Position numbers and translations under genes: made by a program. Of a stretch of 64,000 nt of DNA, positions 14,766-21,815 are shown piece after piece. How positions within the stretch are numbered: the stretch's first letter is position 1; each line of letters starts with the position of its first letter. The DNA is from a virus: positions 1 to 64,000 of the IMG/VR virus record IMGVR_UViG_3300035670_000078; one strand, 5' to 3'. The notes below the pieces were generated by a model. The model was given only the letters and a program-made list of their open reading frames with translations, made no database searches and had not been told where the DNA came from.

Positions 14766-15103
14766 ACGCTTGGTATCACGCCAAGTCGTCCGCTGCTAAG
14801 TGGGGCGGCGAGCCTGAAGACTACATGCCAGTGCACTCGTTCATCGACGAGTCGAAGTCAATCTTGGCTGACTTTCGTCACCGTGCACTGCGACATCATG
14901 CTGAGGGTATCTGGATGGCTGAGCGTGTGCTCGGTCCGACCATTACCAACAGCAAAGGCGTGAAGGTCCCTGTTCGGTTGATTGCCGAGCAGCACGTCAA
15001 AGAGGACCTGGGTTTCATCCCGTCGTTTGCTGACTGGGCAAAGTGCATCAGCGGCCAGGCGTGGATGGTGGGTGAAGGCACCCTCGTAACAAAGGAGATC
15101 TGA
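14762..15103 (+). CDS. Conserved phage hypothetical (DUF6915-like pattern)
   Basis: 113 aa. The N-terminal AWYHAKSSAAKWGGEPEDY, a central LADFRHRALRHHAEGIWMAERVLG helix and the late EQHVKEDLGFIPSFADW pattern recall a conserved phage family with many His residues and no known function. Soluble, starts with an ATGA overlap. The family name is from memory and uncertain. Confidence 0.65.
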   Translation: MNAWYHAKSSAAKWGGEPEDYMPVHSFIDESKSILADFRHRALRHHAEGIWMAERVLGPTITNSKGVKVPVRLIAEQHVKEDLGFIPSFADWAKCISGQAWMVGEGTLVTKEI

Positions 15104-15105
15104 CA

Positions 15106-15486
15106 ATGAGCTTTGATTTTGAAGAGTACACCCGTAACGAGCGCACGAAGCACGACGCCCGCATGAAACAGGCCAAGGCCTTGATCTGCAAGATGCTTGT
15201 CGAGCAGATGCCGGAAGCCGTTCGGGTTGAGATCCAGTACCAAGGGTCTGGTGACAGCGGCAACATCGAGTGGGTGACTGCCTACAGCTTGAGCGGTGAG
15301 AAGCTGAAGAACCCGCCTGAGATTGAGAACCACGCCTGGACTATTGCCTACGGCGCGCATCCCGGCTTCGAGATCAACGAGGGCGGCGGCGGCACCATCA
15401 CGGTGTACCCGCACGAGAACCGCATCACCGTTAGCCACTTCGATTACGTGATCGAAGAAGTCTACGACAACGACAGGGAGATCTGA
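15106..15486 (+). CDS. Hypothetical protein
   Basis: 126 aa, AAGGAGAT before the ATG. A helical N-terminus (about 1-40) precedes a beta-rich C-terminal half with a GGGG turn. Not recognised. Confidence 0.65.
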   Translation: MSFDFEEYTRNERTKHDARMKQAKALICKMLVEQMPEAVRVEIQYQGSGDSGNIEWVTAYSLSGEKLKNPPEIENHAWTIAYGAHPGFEINEGGGGTITVYPHENRITVSHFDYVIEEVYDNDREI

Positions 15487-15488
15487 CC

Positions 15489-16019
15489 ATGGGTAGGTAC
15501 GGAATGTCTGACTACGATTACGCCATCGAGTACGATGACTCGCCATCGCCTGACCCCTATGACGGCTACAGGCCTGACAGGGATGACGATGACGATGACG
15601 AGGTCGAGAAGACCGAGGCTCAGCTTCAAGAGGAGGCTTGGGAGGCTGAGGATCGTGAAAACGAAGCCAAGTATGCCTACCTCCAGCCATATGCGGCTGT
15701 CATGGTCGAGAAGTTTGGTGGCGAACTTCGTCAGTACACTCCGATGTATTGGATCATCGACACCTACTACGGGATGGCGCACCCGCCTGGGTGGAATGAG
15801 CCGGCTGAGCACATCACGCCCAACTGGGTGATGAAGCGTGCGAACAGAGCCGAGCCCGACAAGTCTGTCAGCGCCCTAGCAGAAATTCAAGGCAAGCTCA
15901 TCGGCGCCGACAACAAGCTCATCCCGACCTATGAGATCGGCAAGCTCGTGCTCGAGACACTGCGCCGTCATGGCCTGGGTCCCGAGTTTGTTCCCACAGA
16001 AGACAACCTAGGGTTCTAA
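15489..16019 (+). CDS. Hypothetical protein with acidic linker
   Basis: 176 aa, GGGAGAT upstream. A Tyr/Asp/Pro-rich N-terminus (about 5-38) ends in an Asp run, then a helical region; the C-terminal half is mixed. No motif. An alternative start is Met6. Confidence 0.65.
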   Translation: MGRYGMSDYDYAIEYDDSPSPDPYDGYRPDRDDDDDDEVEKTEAQLQEEAWEAEDRENEAKYAYLQPYAAVMVEKFGGELRQYTPMYWIIDTYYGMAHPPGWNEPAEHITPNWVMKRANRAEPDKSVSALAEIQGKLIGADNKLIPTYEIGKLVLETLRRHGLGPEFVPTEDNLGF

Positions 16020-16031
16020 AGGAGACAGTAT

Positions 16032-16421
16032 ATGGACTATGTGGTGAGTAATATGGAAGGTCTAGTTATCGACAAGCGGGATTTCGCCGCTGCGTCAAAG
16101 TACCTTGTCGAGAACGGTCACACGTTCTGGGTCAAGCAGAAGGGAGGTGGGTTCATCTACCTTGGCATTGACACGGTGACGAAGCAGTTCATCGAGCAGT
16201 TGAAAGAGCTTCTCGGCATGAACAAGCCCAAGAAGTTCGAGGTGCTCATCCGCGTGTACCTAACGGCTCAGGCCAAATCCTATGAGGACGCCTGCTCGCT
16301 GACCAGCGAAATCGCGGCTTGCATTGAGGACGCGGTTGCTACAGGCGGTTTCGATACCGTCGTTGACGTAAGCGAGATCAGCGAGGAAGTCTCCACTCAC
16401 TCGGAGCCTTGCGATGAGTGA
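16032..16421 (+). CDS. Hypothetical protein
   Basis: 129 aa, AAAGGAGA before the ATG. Alpha/beta with a Lys-rich centre near residue 65 (NKPKKFEV) and an acidic C-terminus. It overlaps the next gene by 8 nt. Confidence 0.6.
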   Translation: MDYVVSNMEGLVIDKRDFAAASKYLVENGHTFWVKQKGGGFIYLGIDTVTKQFIEQLKELLGMNKPKKFEVLIRVYLTAQAKSYEDACSLTSEIAACIEDAVATGGFDTVVDVSEISEEVSTHSEPCDE

Positions 16422-16629
16422 CTTCCGAATCATGGATGGCAATCGCTGCCTCGAGACGCACACCACTGAGGCTGCAGCCGTGCACGCCTTCTGGGTGCTG
16501 ACGATGCACGAGATGAGGTATGGCCGTCCGTCTCATTACACGGTGCATCCCGCACCGAAGAGCATGAACCCGCCCGACAGTCTGCCGAGCTGGGTGACTG
16601 ACCTTCTGAAGGAGTACAAAATCGTATGA
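16414..16629 (+). CDS. Hypothetical small protein
   Basis: 71 aa, overlapping both neighbours (8 nt upstream, 4 nt downstream), so it belongs to a tightly coupled small-gene string. No motif. Confidence 0.6.
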   Translation: MSDFRIMDGNRCLETHTTEAAAVHAFWVLTMHEMRYGRPSHYTVHPAPKSMNPPDSLPSWVTDLLKEYKIV

Positions 16630-16877
16630 ACGACTATGTTGTTGTCGAGGTGATGCCTCTTTATCTCCGGGAGTCCGTCAAGGCTTCCGGCAATTACGGT
16701 CGGTGGCCGCACAACGGCGCCAACCGCTACATCGTCAAGGCCAGCGTGGCCGATGACTTGGTCAAGTCAGGCGACGGTTGGGTGTTCATTGTCAGCTCGC
16801 TGCCGACTACCACAGGTGACTACGACATCGACGAGCGTGGTGACCGCGTCCGCGTCGATTGCACGGGGGCTGTATGA
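16626..16877 (+). CDS. Hypothetical small protein
   Basis: 83 aa, beta-rich, soluble, ATGA overlap with both neighbours. Not recognised. Confidence 0.6.
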   Translation: MNDYVVVEVMPLYLRESVKASGNYGRWPHNGANRYIVKASVADDLVKSGDGWVFIVSSLPTTTGDYDIDERGDRVRVDCTGAV

Positions 16878-17167
16878 GCAAGAAGTTCTGGAACATCGCG
16901 CTGCCCATCGCAGCGGTCATCGTCATTGTGGGGCTGGCCATTCGCTTCTACCCATCCACGCCTCGAGTCGACGGCTACATCCTTAAGAATGTCAAATGCG
17001 AAGCTGATGAGTTGAACGCCATTATGAAAGACTGCAATCAAGAGTGCCGCTTCAGCGACCATGTGACGTTCAAAAACTTGGACTCAAGAGAGATGTGCTA
17101 CAATATGTGTGAGAACGAAATCAAAACTCTGTACCAGGCATGCAGCAAGAAGGGCGGCCTCCGATGA
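16874..17167 (+). CDS. Membrane-anchored cysteine-rich protein
   Basis: 97 aa from the ATG at 16874, overlapping the previous stop. One N-terminal transmembrane helix (about 6-27) is followed by a polar domain with six Cys (near 44-91), including CxxxC pairs. The layout predicts a periplasmic, disulfide-bonded domain held in the inner membrane. Such small exported phage proteins sometimes act in superinfection exclusion, but nothing here proves it. Confidence 0.65.
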   Translation: MSKKFWNIALPIAAVIVIVGLAIRFYPSTPRVDGYILKNVKCEADELNAIMKDCNQECRFSDHVTFKNLDSREMCYNMCENEIKTLYQACSKKGGLR

Positions 17168-17580
17168 CCGTCTCCTTCAGCGACGAGTCGATGCGTTGCC
17201 CGACCTGTGCTGGTCGTGGCTGGGGCATCAGCCGCAAGCAGCTTCGCGGTCAGCTTGTCGTGACTCAAAAGCCTTGCAAGAAGTGCGATAGCCGTGGCTA
17301 TCTCCCGCACCCCGCACCAGCCGATGGGGCCACCACCTATCGGAACGGGACATGGGTACAGGATGAGAAATACGCCTATCCGAATGGCGGCATGACGCGG
17401 AAGTTCCGCGCCATCACTGTCAATGAGCACAACGTGCAAGCCTGGGCTACCGGTACCGCCGGCATCCCTGACACGTTCTTCTCGATCCCGGCGCGCATTC
17501 GCAAGTTCGGGAAAACCATCCGGGGCTTCCTTAGCCTCGACAACGACACGCTGATTTTCACAGCGTATAAAGGAGAATGA
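17164..17580 (+). CDS. DnaJ-type zinc-finger protein
   Basis: 138 aa, ATGA overlap. The N-terminus has CPTCAGRGWG then CKKCDSRGY, two CxxCxGxG-like repeats as in the DnaJ cysteine-rich domain (one zinc). No J-domain is present, so it is not a co-chaperone by itself. The rest is beta-rich and unassigned. Confidence 0.75.
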   Translation: MTVSFSDESMRCPTCAGRGWGISRKQLRGQLVVTQKPCKKCDSRGYLPHPAPADGATTYRNGTWVQDEKYAYPNGGMTRKFRAITVNEHNVQAWATGTAGIPDTFFSIPARIRKFGKTIRGFLSLDNDTLIFTAYKGE

Positions 17581-17581
17581 C

Positions 17582-18052
17582 ATGAGAGACAAGTTCGAGC
17601 CGTTCACGCCTGAGGTTCAGGTGATGTTCCACGATGTCACCGAGTACTGCAGCGAGGCCTTCAAGCAGCTGTCTGGCGGCAAGGTCTACGAGATGTGGGT
17701 CTTCGTTAAGGACTGCGTGACCTACTACTGCAGCGCACAGAAGCTGGCGACCTGCCACTTCGTCAGCACGGTCACGGCTGCCTGGCCGGAAGATGAGGCG
17801 ATGAGCGGTGAGCTGTATGACCTCATCGGCAGCCTGGATGTGGACATGCTCCAGCACAATGGCGGCGTCGACATGTTCGACTACAGCCGCGCGCTCGTTT
17901 CGTCGATTCCGTTGCCTGCCATCGAGTTCGAGTCGCCTGTAGTGACTGACGACAAGGAGTTCGATGAGCTGCTCGATGAGGCCGTCGAGTACCTCCGTGA
18001 CCACACGGACCGTTACCTCAAGCTCTGGCTTGAAAGGGAAAGCAATGTCTGA
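17582..18052 (+). CDS. Hypothetical acidic protein
   Basis: 156 aa, AAGGAGAA before the ATG. Acidic, with four Cys in the first half (about 23-60) and a helical C-terminus. No motif. Confidence 0.65.
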   Translation: MRDKFEPFTPEVQVMFHDVTEYCSEAFKQLSGGKVYEMWVFVKDCVTYYCSAQKLATCHFVSTVTAAWPEDEAMSGELYDLIGSLDVDMLQHNGGVDMFDYSRALVSSIPLPAIEFESPVVTDDKEFDELLDEAVEYLRDHTDRYLKLWLERESNV

Positions 18053-18116
18053 GTTTCTTATTGTCGGAACAATCCTGACCTTCTTCTCTGTGCTCTTGAC
18101 GCTTCTACTGACCTAA
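18045..18116 (+). CDS. 23-aa transmembrane micropeptide
   Basis: MSEFL followed by an unbroken hydrophobic stretch to the stop. GGGAAAG lies before the ATG, and the start overlaps the previous gene by 8 nt. The size and single helix fit a membrane micropeptide. A second of the same type is at 18919-18999. Confidence 0.4.
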   Translation: MSEFLIVGTILTFFSVLLTLLLT

Positions 18117-18142
18117 GCAAGAGCGCTACAAAGCAAGCAACC

Positions 18143-18177
18143 ACAAGGCCCGCAAGGGTCTTTTTGTTTTTCAAGGA
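18143..18177 (+). terminator. Rho-independent terminator
   Basis: AAGGCCC, loop GCAA, GGGTCTT, then TTTGTTTTT. It ends the 12-18 kb string of genes; the next gene starts at 18186. Confidence 0.75.
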
Positions 18178-18185
18178 GTAACAAT

Positions 18186-18914
18186 ATGGAAGTGAATACG
18201 TATCTCGCAGCTCGTACTGACAACAGCAAGACGGATGACGTGCCGACCGTCTGGATCGGCGTCACCCGTGAAGAAGCCCGCAGCTCATGCGATACCGTCG
18301 AGTGCCGTCTGCGCCCGTGGCGTGAAGGCCGCAAGAAGGGCGACGTCATGTGCTACGCCTGGGGCGGTACCCCGACGATGGGGCTCGCGTCCATCGAGCG
18401 CAGCCTCGAGTCTGGCACACTCAACCTCGATGCGGAGGAGATGATCAAGAAGCGCGCGGCGTCTGCCCGCTTCGTCCGCATAGGCGCGCTGGGTGACCCG
18501 GCCGTCAAGCCGTGGGGATGGTGGTATTCCATCCGCCGTCTGGCCAAGAAGCATGGCCTCAAGACCATCGCGTACACGCATGGCTGGGACAAGCGCCCCG
18601 ACCTCATCGGCATGACCATGGCGTCGTGCGATAGCATTGAGGAGGGCATGGAGGCCAAAGCCATGGGCTTCCAGGTCGCCATCGCCACGCGCGACGTCAA
18701 GCCGACCGACAAGTCCGTCAAGCTGCCCGATGGCTCGACCGGCTATGTCTGCCCCGCCATCTATACCAAGGCGGTCGGCAAGCCTCAGGTGCAGTGCAAT
18801 CAGTGCCTCAAGTGCACTGGAGAAAAGCCTGACCTGACCATAATCTTTCCCGACCACGGTCCGGGCTCCCCGTACCGCAAACGCCGCAAGGCCTCAGCTT
18901 TCAAGTGCAGGTGA
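18186..18914 (+). CDS. Cys-rich conserved phage protein (DUF7227/Gp68-like pattern)
   Basis: 242 aa, AAGGAG before the ATG. Motifs are CYAWGG (near 58), RFVRIGALGDPAVKP (about 96-110), AYTHGWD (about 129-135), VCPA and a late CNQCLKC. The arrangement recalls a phage family distantly related to radical-SAM-like Gp37/Gp68 proteins. The classical CxxxCxxC triad is absent, so SAM chemistry is doubtful. The Cys at the C-terminus may hold zinc or an Fe-S cluster. Confidence 0.65.
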   Translation: MEVNTYLAARTDNSKTDDVPTVWIGVTREEARSSCDTVECRLRPWREGRKKGDVMCYAWGGTPTMGLASIERSLESGTLNLDAEEMIKKRAASARFVRIGALGDPAVKPWGWWYSIRRLAKKHGLKTIAYTHGWDKRPDLIGMTMASCDSIEEGMEAKAMGFQVAIATRDVKPTDKSVKLPDGSTGYVCPAIYTKAVGKPQVQCNQCLKCTGEKPDLTIIFPDHGPGSPYRKRRKASAFKCR

Positions 18915-18918
18915 TCGA

Positions 18919-18999
18919 ATGTGGTTATTCTCAATCCCCTACGTCGTCCCAATGCTGCTCATCATTACGGCGATGGTCGTCACCAAGAAGTGCATGTGA
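18919..18999 (+). CDS. 26-aa transmembrane micropeptide
   Basis: A hydrophobic segment from residue 2 to about 21 is followed by TKKCM. It is placed between two genes with a 4-5 nt gap upstream and a 1-nt overlap downstream (TGATG), as expected for a translated member of the string. Confidence 0.4.
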   Translation: MWLFSIPYVVPMLLIITAMVVTKKCM

Positions 19000-19139
19000 T
19001 GGAACAGCTCTACGTGTACATCGACGACGTGATGGCTCAGCTCAAGCCCGAGCCAAAGCAGCCAGCGCCCGAGGAGCGGCGCGTCATCATTATCGACATG
19101 AACGCTGACGAAGAGGTCAGCGAGGAGACTGAAGCATGA
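18999..19139 (+). CDS. Small acidic protein
   Basis: 46 aa, start overlapping the micropeptide stop and end overlapping the next start. A Pro/Glu-rich middle precedes a VIIIDM strand and an acidic tail. Not recognised. Confidence 0.5.
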   Translation: MEQLYVYIDDVMAQLKPEPKQPAPEERRVIIIDMNADEEVSEETEA

Positions 19140-19522
19140 GCGAGTCAGACGACACCAGGATGCTGAAGTTCCTGGCTAGCGAGATCGCTGAGGCGGCTGG
19201 CTGGAAAAGCAAGTCGCCCGTGTATGCAGCCGCTCATGTCCGAGCCCTCATCCTCAACCTCAAGACAGAGTTGGAAGTCGAGACGAAGCTGAGGAGGATC
19301 GACACGACCGAGCTTCGTCGTCAGCTGAAGGAAGCAAAGCTTAAGCATGAGTGCGACAGGATCGCACTGGAGAATGCTATCGACGCCAGCAAGGAGGGAG
19401 CCTGGATGGCACGCGCCCTAGATGCTGAGCGAGAGCTTGGCCTCCTCAAGAAGCATCTCGATGAGAGCTGGCAGGAGTGCCACGACGGCTCCGAGTCAGC
19501 GTGCAGCAAGTCACACGAGTGA
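19136..19522 (+). CDS. Coiled-coil hypothetical protein
   Basis: 128 aa, ATGA overlap. Strong coiled-coil potential from about residue 40 to 110. No motif. Confidence 0.65.
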   Translation: MSESDDTRMLKFLASEIAEAAGWKSKSPVYAAAHVRALILNLKTELEVETKLRRIDTTELRRQLKEAKLKHECDRIALENAIDASKEGAWMARALDAERELGLLKKHLDESWQECHDGSESACSKSHE

Positions 19523-19546
19523 GACAAGCTGTGGTAACTCAATGCT

Positions 19547-19909
19547 ATGCCATTGAGATATCACGACGTATTCATTCCTCGTTCTCTCTGGGAAGATCCA
19601 GCATTCAAGAAGCTCACACCACTTGATCAGTGCGTGTTGTTCAGGCTTTACGGATATGCTGACACGGATTATCGTGGTCACTTCCCTAACAAGCGTCTAT
19701 CAAACGCGCACCTGACTTACGAAGACATGGATGCGTCGCTGATGGAGCTGATTCATGTTGGCTTGGTTGAGCTCGTTGAGTCTTACGAGAAGTTCACTGA
19801 CGGCCGCTTGAAGTGCGGATACGATCTTGGCTACTCGAAAAAGACCAGCCCGCGTCGGGCTGGCTTTGTTTGGCGTCTCGTGCACAGGAGTGATGACATT
19901 GGATCCTAA
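19547..19909 (+). CDS. Winged-helix DNA-binding protein, replication-initiator-like
   Basis: 120 aa. LTPLDQCVLFRLYGYAD, then NKRLSNAHLTYEDMDASLMELIHVGLVEL form the recognition and wing pattern of phage replisome-organiser/primosome N-terminal domains. The usual C-terminal half of such proteins is missing. It may bind an origin or act as a regulator. It is short of typical RBS signals. Confidence 0.6.
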   Translation: MPLRYHDVFIPRSLWEDPAFKKLTPLDQCVLFRLYGYADTDYRGHFPNKRLSNAHLTYEDMDASLMELIHVGLVELVESYEKFTDGRLKCGYDLGYSKKTSPRRAGFVWRLVHRSDDIGS

Positions 19910-20123
19910 CGCAGCCCTCTATGGTTTCCTCGTTAGCGCAAGCGACGGGAACGCATCGGCGATGGGAGAGTATTGTGACGGTCTGTCCTCTTGGCTTGCC
20001 AAGGGAGGCTTTCCTCCCGAGTGGCACGCAACGGCTAGGAAGGCAGCGGACGTTGGTTGCTACGGTGGCAACTACACGGCCTGTCTTCAGAAGGTGAGAA
20101 GTTTCTTTAAGGAGTGCCCATAA
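19893..20123 (+). CDS. Hypothetical small protein
   Basis: 76 aa from the ATG at 19893 (ACAGGAG upstream), overlapping the previous gene by 17 nt. Three Cys and several Gly/Ala; soluble. Not recognised. Confidence 0.55.
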   Translation: MTLDPNAALYGFLVSASDGNASAMGEYCDGLSSWLAKGGFPPEWHATARKAADVGCYGGNYTACLQKVRSFFKECP

Positions 20124-20320
20124 TGCGATCAGAATACGAAGATGACATGATGGCTCGGATGCAAGCCCATATAGATCTCGAAGAGTGCGCCAAGATGGGC
20201 GTCACGCACTTTGGGATACCTGTGGCTTGGTCTCTGACTATGAAGAAGAACAAATGGTCAGGTTACGCTCCACTACCGGAGTCAACGGCAATGGGAGAGA
20301 TTCATATGGGAGAGGCTTGA
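20123..20320 (+). CDS. Hypothetical small protein
   Basis: 65 aa. ATG overlaps the previous TAA (TAATG); AAGGAG lies 9 nt upstream. Met-rich, mixed alpha/beta. Not recognised. Confidence 0.55.
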   Translation: MRSEYEDDMMARMQAHIDLEECAKMGVTHFGIPVAWSLTMKKNKWSGYAPLPESTAMGEIHMGEA

Positions 20321-20323
20321 TTG

Positions 20324-21070
20324 ATGTTGCTACATGTAGCAGTCGGTACTGTAGTTGGTCGTGCTCGTGTCATTAGAGACATCAGCCACAAGTACAAAAG
20401 CTCAAGGCATGATGACATCGACCCCACTACGTGGAGCACGGTTTATCTCGTTGTGCGAAACATGGGTGAGTACTTCGTCATCTACTCACCTCCGATAGAA
20501 AGCTACAGTGCTGACAACACAACAGTCTTCTGGTCAAACGAAGACGGTGAGTTGCTCAAGGACCCCACACCACTTCGGTTTGGTAGTCCCCGACGTGCTC
20601 TTTACTGGCTTGGTATCGGATGCGACGATCCCAACGAGCAAGACTATGAGCACGCTCTGCCAAAGACACCACACTCTTCCAACGAACCTTACAGCAACTA
20701 CAACTATCCGCTGATTCAAAAGCTAGCTGAAATACCAAACCTTCATGTCATGAAAGACAGCCGTAGCACCATGACTACAAGGAACTTAGAGATCAGCATT
20801 GATGACAGGTCGACTGACAAACAACCGCAATATCCTTGGTGGACTACTAACTGCGATGTCTATTACTTCAAAATAAGTATTAGAGGTCATAGCGTGAGTA
20901 TCTGCTCAAAGACAAAACGTCAGGACCCTATCAGCTTTAGCTTTCCAAACACAATTGCTAGCGAAGTCTTGCAAATGCTTCAAGTACTTACCGAATATGC
21001 AAGCACAGGCAAGTACGAAAACGACTTCGACTACTTCTCAACAATATCAAAACCTAGCCGAAAATTCTAA
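20324..21070 (+). CDS. Hypothetical protein of unusual composition
   Basis: 248 aa, probably from the ATG at 20324. Rich in Ser, Thr, Asn and Tyr. Its base composition is visibly more A+T-rich than neighbouring genes, hinting at recent acquisition. No motif or membrane segment. Confidence 0.6.
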   Translation: MLLHVAVGTVVGRARVIRDISHKYKSSRHDDIDPTTWSTVYLVVRNMGEYFVIYSPPIESYSADNTTVFWSNEDGELLKDPTPLRFGSPRRALYWLGIGCDDPNEQDYEHALPKTPHSSNEPYSNYNYPLIQKLAEIPNLHVMKDSRSTMTTRNLEISIDDRSTDKQPQYPWWTTNCDVYYFKISIRGHSVSICSKTKRQDPISFSFPNTIASEVLQMLQVLTEYASTGKYENDFDYFSTISKPSRKF

Positions 21071-21086
21071 TCTAGCAGGGTTACCT

Positions 21087-21356
21087 ATGACCGACGATAG
21101 CGATCCTGATTGGCGCTGGCATAATCACAACCGCTGCGGCGTGCTCCGAAAGGAGCACTTCACCTACACCGTCTGGTTAACAACACGAGATGTGAGAGAC
21201 GATGCGCCGTCATGGTCAGCAACAGTCTCGATGATGCGAAACTTCAGCATCACTACAGAGATAGCAATCGGCTCGGGAAGTACTTGGCAGGAGGCAGTTA
21301 AAAACGCCAGAGAGAAAGCCAAGGACGAGTTCCTGCTTCTAAGCAACGAAGTCTAG
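21087..21356 (+). CDS. Hypothetical small protein
   Basis: 89 aa from the ATG at 21087. The frame continues upstream into the previous gene, but no better start is seen. The C-terminal half (TWQEAVKNAREKAKDEFLLL) is helical. It is the last gene before a terminator. Confidence 0.5.
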   Translation: MTDDSDPDWRWHNHNRCGVLRKEHFTYTVWLTTRDVRDDAPSWSATVSMMRNFSITTEIAIGSGSTWQEAVKNAREKAKDEFLLLSNEV

Positions 21357-21367
21357 CCCCAAAAAGA

Positions 21368-21391
21368 AAAGGCCCCTGCGAAGGGGCCTTT
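21368..21391. terminator. Bidirectional terminator between convergent operons
   Basis: AAAGGCCCC, a short loop around GCGA, GGGGCCTTT. It separates the plus-strand block (ending 21356) from the minus-strand gene ending at 21450. Confidence 0.85.
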
Positions 21392-21449
21392 CTCTCTGAA
21401 CCATCAGAAGCGCTATTTCCAGATACTCGAAGGTATCGCGCTCTAACTA

Positions 21450-21722
21450 TCAGAGCGGAGCGGGGTAGCGGTTGAGGGTCGGGAGGATCAGGATGGGGAG
21501 CTGACGGTTCTGGCCGCCGGTGAGCGAGCCGCCATTGACAACGTCACCCTGGGGGAAGAGCGCGGTCAGGTTGGTGAGGCAGTCAGCGATGGCCGCCTCG
21601 CGGTCGCCGCCGGAGCCGGTGGCGAGAACGCCGGCCGAGCCCTCGAAGTAAGCAGTAGCAGTGGTTCCGTCATACGCGGCCCGGATAACGATAGGGCCTT
21701 CACCGTGGTATGCAACAGCCAT
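21450..21722 (-). CDS. Hypothetical protein downstream of terminase
   Basis: 90 aa; AAGGAGAAG lies before the ATG on the minus strand. Beta-rich, Gly/Ala-rich, ending in a Pro/Leu-rich tail. It could be a small virion or head-completion protein from its position 93 nt after terL; not shown. Confidence 0.65.
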   Translation of the reverse strand: MAVAYHGEGPIVIRAAYDGTTATAYFEGSAGVLATGSGGDREAAIADCLTNLTALFPQGDVVNGGSLTGGQNRQLPILILPTLNRYPAPL

Positions 21723-21815
21723 TTGGCTTCTCCTTGCAGTTAGGGCACTAGCGCCCAGGCATCAAGACTCTACGGCAGGCCCCGATCCGCCTGTAACGTT
21801 GCGCGTTGAGGGAGG

